Assembly: GCF_000016385.1 (NCBI RefSeq)
Contig: NC_009376.1
Coordinates: 1,798,001-1,862,000, forward strand
Direction of reading: 5' to 3'
Length of the DNA: 64,000 bases
Origin: Pyrobaculum arsenaticum DSM 13514
GTDB lineage: Archaea; Thermoproteota; Thermoprotei; Thermoproteales; Thermoproteaceae
Below the pieces are notes generated by a model that was not told the origin of the DNA, ran no database searches, and saw only the letters and a list, made by a program, of their open reading frames with translations. This document shows, piece after piece, positions 41,414 to 50,943 of the stretch. Positions within the stretch are counted from its first letter, which is position 1. Every line of letters starts with the position of its first letter. Position numbers and translations under genes: made by a program.

Positions 41414-42337
41414 TCAGCGCGTTTTTAGTAAATACGCCAGGACCGCCTTCGCAGTGTGCATCCTGTTCTCCGCCTGGTCCCAAACGGCTGACTGGGGGCC
41501 GTCTATCACGTCGTCGGTGACCTCCTCGCCGCGGTGTGCTGGGAGGCAGTGGAGGAACACCGCCTTCTTCCCGGCGATGTCCATGACGCGGCTGTTGACT
41601 TGGTAGGGCTTTAGAATCCTTCTCCGCTCCTCGGCCTCCTTTTCAAATCCCATGGAGACCCAAACGTCGGTGTATACGCCGTCTACTCCAGCCACATCGT
41701 TTATCGAGTCTGTGAAGTATATCCTCGCCCCAGTCTTGGCGAGGTCCTCGGCCAGCTCGTCGACGAGTTTCTGGTTCCACAACTGCTTCGGCCCGACGAG
41801 GCGCACCTCCCAGCCCAGCTTGGCGCCGATTACTGCGAGGCTAGTAGCCACGTTGTTCGATACATCGCCAACAAACGCCACCTTCAAGTTGTGAAGCCTC
41901 CCCGACCTCTCCCACAGCGTCAGCGCGTCGGCCAGTGCTTGGAGCGGGTGGTGTCTGTCGGACAAGGCGTTGATTACAGGTATTGAGCTGTGCCTGGCCA
42001 TTTCATCCAGCGTCTCGTGCTTGTACACCCTAGCCGCCACAGCCGCGGCGTATCTAGACACGACTCTCATAGTGTCTGCGACAGTCTCTCCCCTGGCGAG
42101 CTGGAGCTCGTTTGGCGTGGTGTACACGGCCTGCATGCCCAACTGGGCGGCCGCGGCGGTGAGGGAAAGCCTCGTTCTTGTGCTGTGTTTCTCGAAATAT
42201 AGAAGAAGGACTCTACCCAGGAAGAGAGGGGTGTATACCTCGCCGGCTAAGAACCTCGTCTTGAAATCTCTTGATATGCGCAGAAGATCCTCAACCTCGT
42301 GGGGGGCAAACTCTAATAACGTAAGCAAGTGTCTCAT
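41414..42337 (-). CDS. argF: Ornithine carbamoyltransferase
   Basis: The 307-residue product has the carbamoyl-phosphate site S-T-R-T-R (52-56), H-P-L-Q in the middle and the ornithine-loop H-C-L-P near residue 265. It forms citrulline for arginine synthesis. The size and the D-V-W-V-S-M-G segment separate it from aspartate carbamoyltransferase. It lies upstream of the homocitrate synthase stop without obvious co-transcription; the 113-base gap is A/T-rich near the start. Confidence 0.92.
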   Translation of the reverse strand: MRHLLTLLEFAPHEVEDLLRISRDFKTRFLAGEVYTPLFLGRVLLLYFEKHSTRTRLSLTAAAAQLGMQAVYTTPNELQLARGETVADTMRVVSRYAAAVAARVYKHETLDEMARHSSIPVINALSDRHHPLQALADALTLWERSGRLHNLKVAFVGDVSNNVATSLAVIGAKLGWEVRLVGPKQLWNQKLVDELAEDLAKTGARIYFTDSINDVAGVDGVYTDVWVSMGFEKEAEERRRILKPYQVNSRVMDIAGKKAVFLHCLPAHRGEEVTDDVIDGPQSAVWDQAENRMHTAKAVLAYLLKTR

Positions 42338-42450
42338 AGAGGCGTCTATATATTGTTCTTAAAAATATTGAGGAACTGGAAACCCTTGTTGCCACAGGTA
42401 GCGAGTGGGAAAATAGAGCAAGAGTAGAAAATAGCTGAAGACGCGGCGCT

Positions 42451-43871
42451 TTAAGCCCTGGTCTGCATGCTGATCGTCGGCAACTCCTTCAGCACAATAC
42501 TGGTGAAGGTCGAGGCGACGCCTTTGATCTGCCTTATGCTTTCAATCGCCTGGTTCAGCTCCTCGGTGTTCTCCGCCACAAGTTTAACGACGATGTCGTA
42601 CTCGCCAGTTATTTCGGAGACCGACACGACGTTTTTCAAGGCGGCGACCCTCCTCGCCACTGAGGTGGTGTACACGTTGTTCGCCACCTTAAGCCAGATG
42701 TAGGCCTCTATGTGCCTGTTGACGATAGCCCTGTACCTGACGCCGGACACCTTTTCCACTATCTCTAACAAATCCTCGTCCCTCAGCCTAGGCGCGTTCA
42801 TCCTCTTAACCTCCTCCACCACCTTGTCCAAGGCCTCAGGCTGGAGCGAGACGCCTAGCTTCTCCAAGCGGTGCTGGATAGCCTTCCTCCCGCTGTACTT
42901 GTCCAGAGAGAAGTCGCGCGTCCTCCCCACCACCTCTGGCGGGATCGGCTCGTACGTCTCGGGGTTGGCCAAGACGCCTGCCTGGTGTACCCCGGCCTTG
43001 TGCGTAAAGGCGTTTTCTCCAACAATAGGGTATGTCGGCATCAGCGTTATCCCGCTGGCCGCCTCTACCATGGCGGTTATCTCGGGTAGCTTTTCCAGCT
43101 CCACTAGCTTAACCCCCTTGTGGTAGTAGTAAGCCGCGGCGAAGACTTGCAGGGGCGTGATGCCTGCCCTCTCCCCAAGCCCGTTCACCGTGGTGTGGAC
43201 TACGTCTGCCCCGCCCTCAACCGCCGCCAAGCTGTTGGCCACGGCCATCCCGAAGTCGTTGTGTGCGTGTATGTCCAGCCCAACCCCCGGCACGGCGGCC
43301 TTCACCTTGGCGAACACCTCCCTGGCTCTGTCCGGCGTGAAGACCCCTACCGTGTCCGCTATGCTGACCCGATCCGCGCCGGCCTCATATGCGGTCTTTA
43401 CGACCTCTATCAAGTAGCCGAGATCGGCCCTCGATGCGTCCTCTGCGGTGAACCTAACAGCAACGCCGTGTGACTTGGCAAAGGAGACCATCTCTGCAAT
43501 TATGGACAGCGCCTCCTCCCTCGTCTTCCTGTGCTTGTGCTTCAAGTGCAAGTCGCTCACCCCGTAGAACACCGCGACCCTATCCGGCTCCAGAGACGCG
43601 GCGTTTTCCAGATCTTGCTTCACCGCCCTGCTGTGGACGACGATATGGCTTCTAATCTCGCCGTCCTTCTTCAACTTAACGATCTTCTTTATCGCCGACT
43701 TTATGTCGGGGGCCACGCTGGGATCGCCCACTTCTATCATCCCAACGCCTATATCCGAGAGGGCCTTGGCAATTCTAACACGCCACTCCTCCGAGAATAC
43801 AACCCCTGGAGTCTGCTCTCCTTCTCTAAGCGTTGAGTCTAGTATTGAGACGCGGCTTTCCCCTGGGACAT
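42451..43871 (-). CDS. Homocitrate synthase with C-terminal Lrp/AsnC (RAM) ligand-binding domain
   Basis: The catalytic barrel has ILDSTLREGEQTPGVVF, H-A-H-N-D-F-G-M-A and GENAFTHKAGVHQ, typical of the isopropylmalate/homocitrate synthase family. The last 85 residues (IEAYIWLKVANNVYTTSVAR, VVSVSEITGEYDIVVKLVAE) form a RAM domain, a design described in Sulfolobales homocitrate synthases for lysine feedback. The start is unusual: ATG 43871 is about 25 bases from TTTTTAAAT but is one base out of frame; a -1 shift on GGGG (43857-43860) joins M-S-Q-G to E-S-R-V-S-I-L-D. No in-frame ATG, GTG or TTG lies between that TATA and the domain. Confidence 0.8.
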
Positions 43872-43958
43872 GCCACCACAGATAACAACTATTTAAAAAG
43901 CTTAGCCAGCTATATAGCAAATATACGAAAGGTTAATTTCTCACATTCGTAACGCACT

Positions 43959-45743
43959 GTGCTCTGGTGGTGCGAGGACCTCAATCTTCCCGTGTTCGAG
44001 CCGAAAAACGTAGCCGGGAGATGCGAGAGGTTTGTGGAGGTCAAAATGACACAGCCTGCCGACCCCAGGCCGGCGTTTCCCGCCGACATCGACATTACGA
44101 GAGGGGCCATCGCCGACGAGTTGGGCGACTGGGAGCTGGCGGAGGCGCTGGTGCCCATGGACGAGGTAGTCTTGCTGAACAAGATACCGGGGTACGCCGA
44201 CCAGGCAGACGAAGTAATCGTCAGGGGGAGGCTGGTAGGCCACAGGTTCTACGACGTGTTTGAGGGGCGGTGGAGGTTTAGGCCGCTGTACGAAGGCGTA
44301 GCCACAATACTCCACGAGAGGAGGGGCTACTGGGCCGTGGTGGACATGGCCGAGCTCCCGCAGGGCTACGACATACACCCGGACAAAATAGTGGAGGGGA
44401 GGCTCCCAGAGGAGAGGTACCGCCACGTGGCCGTCTCTACAGCCGATGGCAAGACCCACGGCGTCGCCAAGCTCTTCAGAGGGAGAAGACTCCACGTGGT
44501 TAAGTCGTGGCGGGCCAAGCCGCCGTTGCTACCCGGGCGCCCCTCCACTCTGGCCGAGGCAGCTGAGCTCAACAGAGAACACATCGAGCGCCGCGCCCAG
44601 GAGGCGGTGGAGTTCATAAAAGCGGTGGCCGAGAAATACAAGAAGCCGGTAGTGGTTTCCTACTCCGGCGGTAAGGACAGCCTAGTGGCGCTGGATCTAA
44701 CGGCGAGGAGCGGCTTGAAGTTCTACGTCTACTTCAACGACACGGGGCTAGAGCCGCCGGAGACTTACGAAAACTTAAAGGCTGTGGAGGAGAGGTACGG
44801 CGTCGAAGTCATTGTGGGAGCCGCTGGACAGCGGTTCTGGGAGGCCATGGAGAAGTTCGGCCCCCCCGCCAGGGACTACAGGTGGTGTTGCAAGGTGATC
44901 AAGCTGGGGCCGACCACTGAGGCCCTTAAGTCGAGATTCCCCCAGGGCTACATAAGCGTGGTGGGGCAGAGGGGGGCTGAGTCCTTTGTAAGGGCAAAGA
45001 CGCCGAGGGTCTCGCCTAGCAAGTGGGTGGCAGGCTCGGTGGTGGCGGCGCCTTTGCAGGAGTGGACAGCGCTGGAGGTGTGGCTCTACATCTTTCTGCA
45101 CAAGCTCCCCTACAACCGGGCCTACGAGAGGGGCTTCGACAGGCTGGGTTGCGTTGTCTGCCCCGCCAACGAGATGGCGGAGCTGGTCCTCGTGAAGGAG
45201 GCCTACCCAGAGATCTACGGCAAGATGGAGGTAGCACTGAGGAGGTGGCACACCGAGGAGGAGGTCAAGTGGGGCTTGTGGAGGTGGCGCGGCAAGATTC
45301 CAGGCGACGTCGCGAGGTGGGTGAAGAGGGAGGAGGGGGCCCCGCTCCCCGTCCGCATTACCGCCAAGGGCCAGTCGCTGGAGCTTGAAATAGACGCCGA
45401 GCCTAACGCCGAGACGATGAGGGAGCTTTTAAAGATGGTGGGGAGGCCCGAGGGGGATCTTCTACGCACTAAGAAGGGGCTGGTGGAAATAAGGGGGGCC
45501 GGGGGGCGTTGGTCTATCCGGGCGCCCGACGGGAAGACCGCCCTAGACGTGGCGGCTCTCGTCGTGAGGTCCGCCATCTGCGGCGACTGCGACCTCTGCG
45601 TCCACTGGTGCCCCACTGGTGCGTTGAGGAGGATCGGCCCCGGCCGCTCTTTTAAGGTGGATGAGGGGAGGTGCATAGGCTGTCTGTTGTGTAGCTCGGC
45701 GTGTCCCGCCGCACAGTACCTAGTGTATAGAAATGAGACCTAG
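43959..45743 (+). CDS. PP-loop (PAPS reductase-like) protein with PUA-like and ferredoxin domains
   Basis: The 594-residue product has an N-terminal Cys-containing segment (C5, C22), a PUA-like domain (about 85-185), a PP-loop domain with S-G-G-K-D-S at 236-241, and a C-terminal two-cluster ferredoxin domain (CGDCDLCVHWCPTG and CIGCLLCSSACPA). The order is seen in archaeal 3'-phosphoadenylylsulfate reductase-like proteins of the MJ0066 type. It may reduce a sulfur ester or insert sulfur into RNA; the PUA-like domain favours an RNA substrate. The GTG start is about 24 bases from GGTTAATTT. Confidence 0.7.
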   Translation: MLWWCEDLNLPVFEPKNVAGRCERFVEVKMTQPADPRPAFPADIDITRGAIADELGDWELAEALVPMDEVVLLNKIPGYADQADEVIVRGRLVGHRFYDVFEGRWRFRPLYEGVATILHERRGYWAVVDMAELPQGYDIHPDKIVEGRLPEERYRHVAVSTADGKTHGVAKLFRGRRLHVVKSWRAKPPLLPGRPSTLAEAAELNREHIERRAQEAVEFIKAVAEKYKKPVVVSYSGGKDSLVALDLTARSGLKFYVYFNDTGLEPPETYENLKAVEERYGVEVIVGAAGQRFWEAMEKFGPPARDYRWCCKVIKLGPTTEALKSRFPQGYISVVGQRGAESFVRAKTPRVSPSKWVAGSVVAAPLQEWTALEVWLYIFLHKLPYNRAYERGFDRLGCVVCPANEMAELVLVKEAYPEIYGKMEVALRRWHTEEEVKWGLWRWRGKIPGDVARWVKREEGAPLPVRITAKGQSLELEIDAEPNAETMRELLKMVGRPEGDLLRTKKGLVEIRGAGGRWSIRAPDGKTALDVAALVVRSAICGDCDLCVHWCPTGALRRIGPGRSFKVDEGRCIGCLLCSSACPAAQYLVYRNET

Positions 45744-46203
45744 GCTCACTGTTGTGGCCCCACCTTCCGTTGAGACGGTGGTGATACCGGAGTTCGACGT
45801 GGTTTGGCTAGTGAAGGAGCTCGATGCCTCTCGTTACGTAGATCCCCTGAGGGGGCAATGCAGAGCAGACGCCGTGGTGAAGGCGCTGTCTCGGAGCGTG
45901 AACACGCCAACGGTGTTTATAATGGAGTGCGACGGCTACTACCCCGGGCTGAACTTCGTCTTTGGTCTCGCCGTGCCGCACCTCAAAACTGCGGTGGTCT
46001 TCACCGCAAGGCTTAGAGGCCCCCAGTTCCGTGAGAGGCTCGTGAAGGAGATCACCCACGAGGCGGGCCATCTATACGGCCTTGGCCACTGTGGCGACCC
46101 CAGTTGTGTTATGTACTTCAGCAATTCCATATACGACACGGATAGGAAGAGCGCCTTTTTCTGTGAGAGGTGCCGCCGGCGGCTCTACGCCTTTTTCAGG
46201 TAG
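45733..46203 (+). CDS. amzA: Archaemetzincin
   Basis: The 156-residue product has the archaemetzincin signature: H109-E110-x2-H113-x5-H119-C120-x4-C125 followed by V-M and C144-x2-C147, which bind a catalytic and a structural zinc. It is a predicted zinc-dependent metalloprotease of unknown substrate. It overlaps the end of the upstream gene by 11 bases and the convergent leuD gene by 19 bases. Confidence 0.9.
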   Translation: MRPRLTVVAPPSVETVVIPEFDVVWLVKELDASRYVDPLRGQCRADAVVKALSRSVNTPTVFIMECDGYYPGLNFVFGLAVPHLKTAVVFTARLRGPQFRERLVKEITHEAGHLYGLGHCGDPSCVMYFSNSIYDTDRKSAFFCERCRRRLYAFFR

Positions 46204-46667
46204 TTGAGAAGACCACCGGCCTTTAGTATTTCCAGGGGTAGCCCCCTCAGCGGCTTGCCAACAATTACCTCGCCAGTGGCCACCTTAGTCACAGTGCCAG
46301 CTTCTATGTCCACCTCTATTTCCTCGCCTTCTGTCACCTTCTGCCTGACGCCGGGTACTTGTAGCACGGGAAGCCCAACGTTGACGGCGTTTCTGAAGAA
46401 GATCCTGGCAAAGCTCTCGGCCACTACCGCCAAGACGCCGGCGCCTTTAAGCGCGAGAGCCGCCTGCTCTCTTGACGATCCCATGCCGAAGGCCCGCCCA
46501 GCGACTAGGATAGCCCCCTTTGCCTTCTTGGGGAAGTCGGGGTCGAGGGGCTCCATGGCGTGTTGTCCCAGTACCGCGGGATCTGTGTATACTAGGTACT
46601 TGGCTGGGATTATGACATCGGTGTCTATTTTGTCTCCGTATATCAATGCCCGTCCTCTCACCTTCAT
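46185..46667 (-). CDS. leuD: 3-isopropylmalate dehydratase small subunit
   Basis: The 160-residue product (MKVRGRALIYGDKIDTDVII, then GRAFGMGSSREQAALALKGA) is the swivelling small subunit of the aconitase superfamily that completes the active site of LeuC. The ATG at 46667 has ATATATAG about 25 bases upstream; the longer frame is not supported. It is divergent from leuA, so leucine genes share a control region. Confidence 0.88.
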   Translation of the reverse strand: MKVRGRALIYGDKIDTDVIIPAKYLVYTDPAVLGQHAMEPLDPDFPKKAKGAILVAGRAFGMGSSREQAALALKGAGVLAVVAESFARIFFRNAVNVGLPVLQVPGVRQKVTEGEEIEVDIEAGTVTKVATGEVIVGKPLRGLPLEILKAGGLLNYLKKA

Positions 46668-46682
46668 TGAGCCTCTTAATGT

Positions 46683-46745
46683 CGAGCTATATATATTTTG
46701 AGACTCAGTAGGCTCGTATATATGGTGAAAAGGTTTATATATAAT
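46683..46745. promoter_or_regulatory. Divergent leuD/leuA control region
   Basis: Three TATA-like boxes occur in about 60 bases: CTATATATATTTT (46687-46699), which serves leuD on the minus strand, and CGTATATATGG (46714-46724) and GTTTATATATAA (46733-46744) on the plus strand. The first plus box suits a TTG start at 46745; the second suits the ATG at 46761. Confidence 0.5.
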
Positions 46746-47914
46746 TGAAGTTGTCCGCCTATGGCTTCGGGGCTCGTACAATAAGGATATTCGACACAAC
46801 TCTCAGAGACGGCGAGCAGATGCCCGGCGTCGCCTTGTCACCTTCTGAAAAGTTGCAAATCGCCCTAGCTCTAGACGAGGCAGGTGTAGACATGATAGAG
46901 GCGGGTTTTGCCGCGGTCTCAAAAGACGAACAGATGGCCATTAGGCAGATCTCTAAAGAAGTGGCGACAGCCAAGGTGGTTAGCCTTGCCCGCATGGCGA
47001 AATCTGACGTCGACGCGGCTCTCGATGCCGATGTGGATATGATCCACTTGTTCATTGCCACGTCTGATATACACCTGAAGTATAAGCTTGGCATTACGAG
47101 GGAGGAGGCCATTAGGCGGATAGAGGAGGTGGTCTCATACGCCAAATCGCACGGGGTCGACATATTGTTCAGTGCAGAAGACGCCACAAGGAGCGACCTA
47201 GATTTCCTGGTGGAGGCTTATAAGACAGCTATCAGCGCCGGCGCCGACGAGATCAACGTCCCAGACACGGTGGGTGTGATGACCCCTAGCCGGATGGTCT
47301 ATCTTATAGGCTACCTAAAGCAGAGGCTCCCCCCGGTGCCTATGCACGTCCACTGCCACGACGACTTCGGCATGGCTGTGGCCAATACAGTAACCGCCAT
47401 AGAAAACGGCGCCGACGTGGCGCAGGTGGTTGTTAACAACTTCGGCGAGAGGGCCGGCAACGCGGCGCTGGAAGAGGTAGTAGCCGCAGTGCACTACCTG
47501 CTTGGCTACAAGACAAATATCAAGTTGGAGAAACTCTACGAGCTGTCGCAGTTAGTGTCTAAACTATTCGGCATCCCCGTGCCGCCGAATAAGGCGGTGG
47601 TGGGGGAAAACGCCTTCAGCCACGAGGCCGGCATCCACGTACACGGCGTTTTGAACAACCCATTCACCTACGAGCCTATGAGGCCTGAAGACGTGGGCAA
47701 TCGGCGCAGGATAGTCCTCGGAAAGCATTCGGGGAGACACGCGGTGGTGTGGGCTTTGAAGAACATAGGCGTCGAGCCCACAGACGACTTGGTGGACTAC
47801 GTCTTAAACGCCGTGAAGGAGCTGGCTGTGAGGAAAGTAAAGGTGGACGAGTCTGTTCTTAGGCAAGTCGTAAATGATTATAGGAGGGGGGTATTTGTAC
47901 CCTATGCCGTATAA
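46745..47914 (+). CDS. leuA: 2-isopropylmalate synthase (or citramalate synthase), no regulatory domain
   Basis: The 389-residue product has [26 protein letters not shown] and [15 protein letters not shown], the family's metal and substrate motifs, and lacks the C-terminal allosteric domain. The N-terminus is uncertain. A TTG at 46745 is in frame and has a TATA about 26 bases upstream. Alternatively, the ATG at 46761 (a second TATA about 23 bases upstream) reads M-A-S-G and enters the main frame after a -1 shift on GGGG (46769-46772). It overlaps leuB by 11 bases. Confidence 0.82.
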   Translation: MKLSAYGFGARTIRIFDTTLRDGEQMPGVALSPSEKLQIALALDEAGVDMIEAGFAAVSKDEQMAIRQISKEVATAKVVSLARMAKSDVDAALDADVDMIHLFIATSDIHLKYKLGITREEAIRRIEEVVSYAKSHGVDILFSAEDATRSDLDFLVEAYKTAISAGADEINVPDTVGVMTPSRMVYLIGYLKQRLPPVPMHVHCHDDFGMAVANTVTAIENGADVAQVVVNNFGERAGNAALEEVVAAVHYLLGYKTNIKLEKLYELSQLVSKLFGIPVPPNKAVVGENAFSHEAGIHVHGVLNNPFTYEPMRPEDVGNRRRIVLGKHSGRHAVVWALKNIGVEPTDDLVDYVLNAVKELAVRKVKVDESVLRQVVNDYRRGVFVPYAV

Positions 47915-48881
47915 GGTTTTGGTAATACCGGGGGACGGCGTGGGGCCAGAAGTGGTGGAGGCGGCGCTGTATGTGATAAAAGCCGCGGCGTCTAAATACG
48001 GCGTGGATCTGGAAATTAAAACCGCAGAGGCCGGCGACGCGGCTTTGAGGAAATATGGCACCGCCATGCCTCCAGAGGCGTTGAAGCTTGCCGACGAGGC
48101 CGACGTGATTTTCAAGGGCCCCATAGGGGAGTCGGCATACGACGTGACGTCGCTGATAAGGATGAGATATCTCCTATACGCAAATATCCGGCCGGTGAAA
48201 AATCTGCCAGGTGTGCCAGCGGTGAAAGAGATAGACTGCATATTTGTCAGAGAAAACGTTGAAGACGTGTACGTGGGCGCCGAGTACAGAGTCGGCGACG
48301 TGGCCATCGCGCTTAAGGTAATCACCGAGAAGGGCACGAGGAGGGTGGCGAGGGTGGCCAGGAAATACGCAGAGATGAGAGGGAGAAGGGTCACAATTAT
48401 CCACAAGGCGAATGTGCTGAGAGTTGTCGACGCCTTTTTCAGAGATGTAGCGATGGAAGAGCTAAGGGGGCTTGAAGTGGATCAGATGTACGTAGACGCG
48501 GCGGCTATGGAGCTTGTGAGAAACCCCAAGAGATTCGATGTGGTGCTCACCACAAACCAATACGGCGACATCCTCACAGACCTCGCAGCGCAGGTGGCGG
48601 GGGGCATCGGCCTAGCCCCAAGCGGCAATATCGGCGACTCCAAGGCCATGTTTGAGCCCGTCCACGGGGCCGCGTTCGACATAGCCGGGAAGGGAATCGC
48701 CAACCCTATAGCCACTATACTATCTGCCGCAATGATGTTCGAGTGGATGGGCAGAAAAGACGTCGCCAACGCTATAATAGTTGCGGTGGAAAAAAGCATT
48801 GAGAAGGGCATAAAGACGCCAGATATAGGTGGAGATAAGTCAACAATAGAGGTAGGCAAATTCATAGCATCAATTATATAG
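47904..48881 (+). CDS. leuB: 3-isopropylmalate dehydrogenase family protein
   Basis: The 325-residue product ([32 protein letters not shown], and [20 protein letters not shown]) is a beta-decarboxylating dehydrogenase. Position after leuA favours isopropylmalate dehydrogenase; homoisocitrate use is possible in this lineage. The ATG at 47904 follows a GGAGGGGGG about 14 bases upstream and lies inside the end of leuA, so it is translated from the leuA message. Confidence 0.85.
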   Translation: MPYKVLVIPGDGVGPEVVEAALYVIKAAASKYGVDLEIKTAEAGDAALRKYGTAMPPEALKLADEADVIFKGPIGESAYDVTSLIRMRYLLYANIRPVKNLPGVPAVKEIDCIFVRENVEDVYVGAEYRVGDVAIALKVITEKGTRRVARVARKYAEMRGRRVTIIHKANVLRVVDAFFRDVAMEELRGLEVDQMYVDAAAMELVRNPKRFDVVLTTNQYGDILTDLAAQVAGGIGLAPSGNIGDSKAMFEPVHGAAFDIAGKGIANPIATILSAAMMFEWMGRKDVANAIIVAVEKSIEKGIKTPDIGGDKSTIEVGKFIASII

Positions 48882-49020
48882 CAATAGAAAATCATTTAAA
48901 AGAGTTGTACAATTTGTCTATATCTATACCCATTTATTTAATCTCTACATTATTAGCTGAGATAGCGCATGAAATACAATCTCTATAAACTTATTATATA
49001 TGAAATTCGGCCTCCACATA

Positions 49021-50283
49021 ATGGCAAGCGAGCACGGCTTCCTCACGCACGTACTGGGAAACCTGAGGAGGGGGGTTGAGCTCGGCGGATTTCCAGAAGA
49101 CTTCTACAAGGTAATATCAAGGCCAAAGAGAGTGTTGCAAGTCTCAATACCAGTAAAAATGGACAACGGCCAGATTGAGGTCTTCGAGGGTTATCGTGTT
49201 CAGCATTGTGATGCTTTGGGGCCTTTTAAGGGTGGTATCCGTTTTCATCCGGAGGTTACTCTTGCTGATGATATTGCTCTTGCCATGTTGATGACGCTTA
49301 AGAATAGCCTCGCCGGCCTCCCATACGGCGGCGCTAAAGGCGCCGTCCGCGTCGACCCAAAAAAACTATCGGCAAGAGAGCTTGAAGAGCTCTCCAGAGG
49401 CTACGCCAGAGCCATTGCGCCTTTAATAGGCGACGTCGTGGACATACCAGCCCCAGACGTAGGCACCAACGCCCAGATAATGGCGTGGATGACAGACGAA
49501 TACTCCAAAATAAAAGGCCACAACACCCCCGGCGTATTCACCTCCAAACCACCAGAACTCTGGGGAAACCCAGTAAGAGAATACGCCACCGGCCTCGGAG
49601 TAGCAGTAACCACAAGAGAAATGGCCAAAAGACTCTGGGGAGAAATAGAAGGAAAAACCGTGGCGATACACGGAGCTGGGAACACCGGGGCGTGGGCCGC
49701 CTACTGGCTTGGAAGAATGGGCGCCAAGATAGTGGCTATATCAGATTCCAAAGGCTCTGTAATAAACGCCAAGGGGATCCCCGCTGAGGATATCTTAGGA
49801 GTTTACAAGGAGAAGTCCGTAAACCCCCAGGTCTCCGTCACTATGCTTGAGGGCAACAAGGGGTCTCCAGATGCCCCGTTGTATCAAGACGTTGATGTTC
49901 TTATTCCTGCTACTATTGAGAATGTGATTCGGGGGGATAATGTCGGTTTGGTTAAGGCTAGGCTGGTGGTGGAGGGTGCTAATGGGCCTACTACTCCGGA
50001 GGCTGAGAGGGAGCTTTACAAGAGGGGTGTGGTGGTGGTGCCCGACATCTTGGCCAACGCCGGCGGCGTCGTCATGTCGTACTTGGAGTGGGTGGAAAAC
50101 CTCCAGTGGTATTTCTGGGATGAGGAGGAGACTAGAAAAAGACTAGAAGCCATAATGGTAAACAACGTGGCGAAGGTATACCACCGGTGGCAAAAAGAAA
50201 AAGAATGGACCATGAGAGACGCCGCCATAGTCACAGCCCTAGAAAGAATATACAAAGCAATGAAAACAAGAGGATGGATCTAA
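49021..50283 (+). CDS. gdhA: Glutamate dehydrogenase
   Basis: The 420-residue product has the catalytic-lysine region [39 protein letters not shown] and a Rossmann G-A-G-N-T-G-A, and closely resembles the NAD-dependent enzyme of Pyrobaculum islandicum as I recall it. The frame opens at 49000, but the ATG at 49021 is about 26 bases from TTATTATATATG. Codon use alternates sharply along the gene: T-ending blocks at about 49193-49290 and 49872-50020, A/C-ending blocks at about 49480-49670 and 50110-50280. Confidence 0.93.
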   Translation: MASEHGFLTHVLGNLRRGVELGGFPEDFYKVISRPKRVLQVSIPVKMDNGQIEVFEGYRVQHCDALGPFKGGIRFHPEVTLADDIALAMLMTLKNSLAGLPYGGAKGAVRVDPKKLSARELEELSRGYARAIAPLIGDVVDIPAPDVGTNAQIMAWMTDEYSKIKGHNTPGVFTSKPPELWGNPVREYATGLGVAVTTREMAKRLWGEIEGKTVAIHGAGNTGAWAAYWLGRMGAKIVAISDSKGSVINAKGIPAEDILGVYKEKSVNPQVSVTMLEGNKGSPDAPLYQDVDVLIPATIENVIRGDNVGLVKARLVVEGANGPTTPEAERELYKRGVVVVPDILANAGGVVMSYLEWVENLQWYFWDEEETRKRLEAIMVNNVAKVYHRWQKEKEWTMRDAAIVTALERIYKAMKTRGWI

Positions 50284-50486
50284 TCCACGGTCGGGGCGAC
50301 TAATTCGATAAGCTCCTTGGGGCACTCCTTTTTTAGAATCTCAACAGCGCGCTCCCCAACGCTTTGTGTTACAAGTCCTTGTTTGTACAGTTTGTAGATC
50401 TGGTACACAGTCCTACACCTAAGTGCCACATCTGGTGAAAATTTCTCAACAGCGGCCTTAAGCCTTTCGTCGGCTAAGAAGTACAT
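50280..50486 (-). CDS. Small helical protein, unknown function
   Basis: The 68-residue product ([40 protein letters not shown]) is helical with one Cys pair far apart. I recognise no family. The ATG at 50486 has GTTATAAAAC about 24 bases upstream, within the 3' end of the metallopeptidase gene. It converges with gdhA and overlaps its stop by 4 bases. Confidence 0.45.
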   Translation of the reverse strand: MYFLADERLKAAVEKFSPDVALRCRTVYQIYKLYKQGLVTQSVGERAVEILKKECPKELIELVAPTVD

Positions 50487-50515
50487 CGTAGAGAAGGAGC
50501 TCCAGTTTTATAACT

Positions 50516-50896
50516 CTACTTCTTAAGTGAGGGGAAGTCGCCGCATGTGAAAAGTCTCGAGTAGAGCCTGTAATCCCGCCAGAAAGCTCTGTTGTGTGGC
50601 CTCACGGCGCCGCTGGCAGTTGTTGGAATGTGCGCCAGTTCGTGGGCTATGACCTTAACTCTATTACTACACGTAAGATCTTCAAACCCCCTCAGCAGTT
50701 CTATGACATACATAGGCTTGAGGCCGAAAGTTTCTTGGAAAATTTTGCTAAGTCCCCAAATCCTGGCCACGGCTCTCGACCTGGAATTAGCATTGTACAC
50801 AACAGCGATGTGAACCGATGAAAAATGGGCGAGGCCGTACTTGGCAATGGCGTCTCTCAGCTCAGTTTCTAGGTCTATCAGCCTGATGTAGCCCAC
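50516..50896 (-). CDS. Putative zincin metallopeptidase (phage-type)
   Basis: The 126-residue product contains V-K-V-I-A-H-E-L-A-H-I-P with H-E-x2-H and, 8-10 residues on, an R-P-H-N, the arrangement of a small putative phage metallopeptidase family. The rest is short and compact. The GTG at 50896 shares a TATATAAAAAAC promoter region with the divergent permease gene. Substrate unknown. Confidence 0.6.
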   Translation of the reverse strand: MGYIRLIDLETELRDAIAKYGLAHFSSVHIAVVYNANSRSRAVARIWGLSKIFQETFGLKPMYVIELLRGFEDLTCSNRVKVIAHELAHIPTTASGAVRPHNRAFWRDYRLYSRLFTCGDFPSLKK

Positions 50897-50943
50897 CGTC
50901 GGCTGTTGGTATGTTTTTTATATAGCTTGTACAACTCCGCGAC

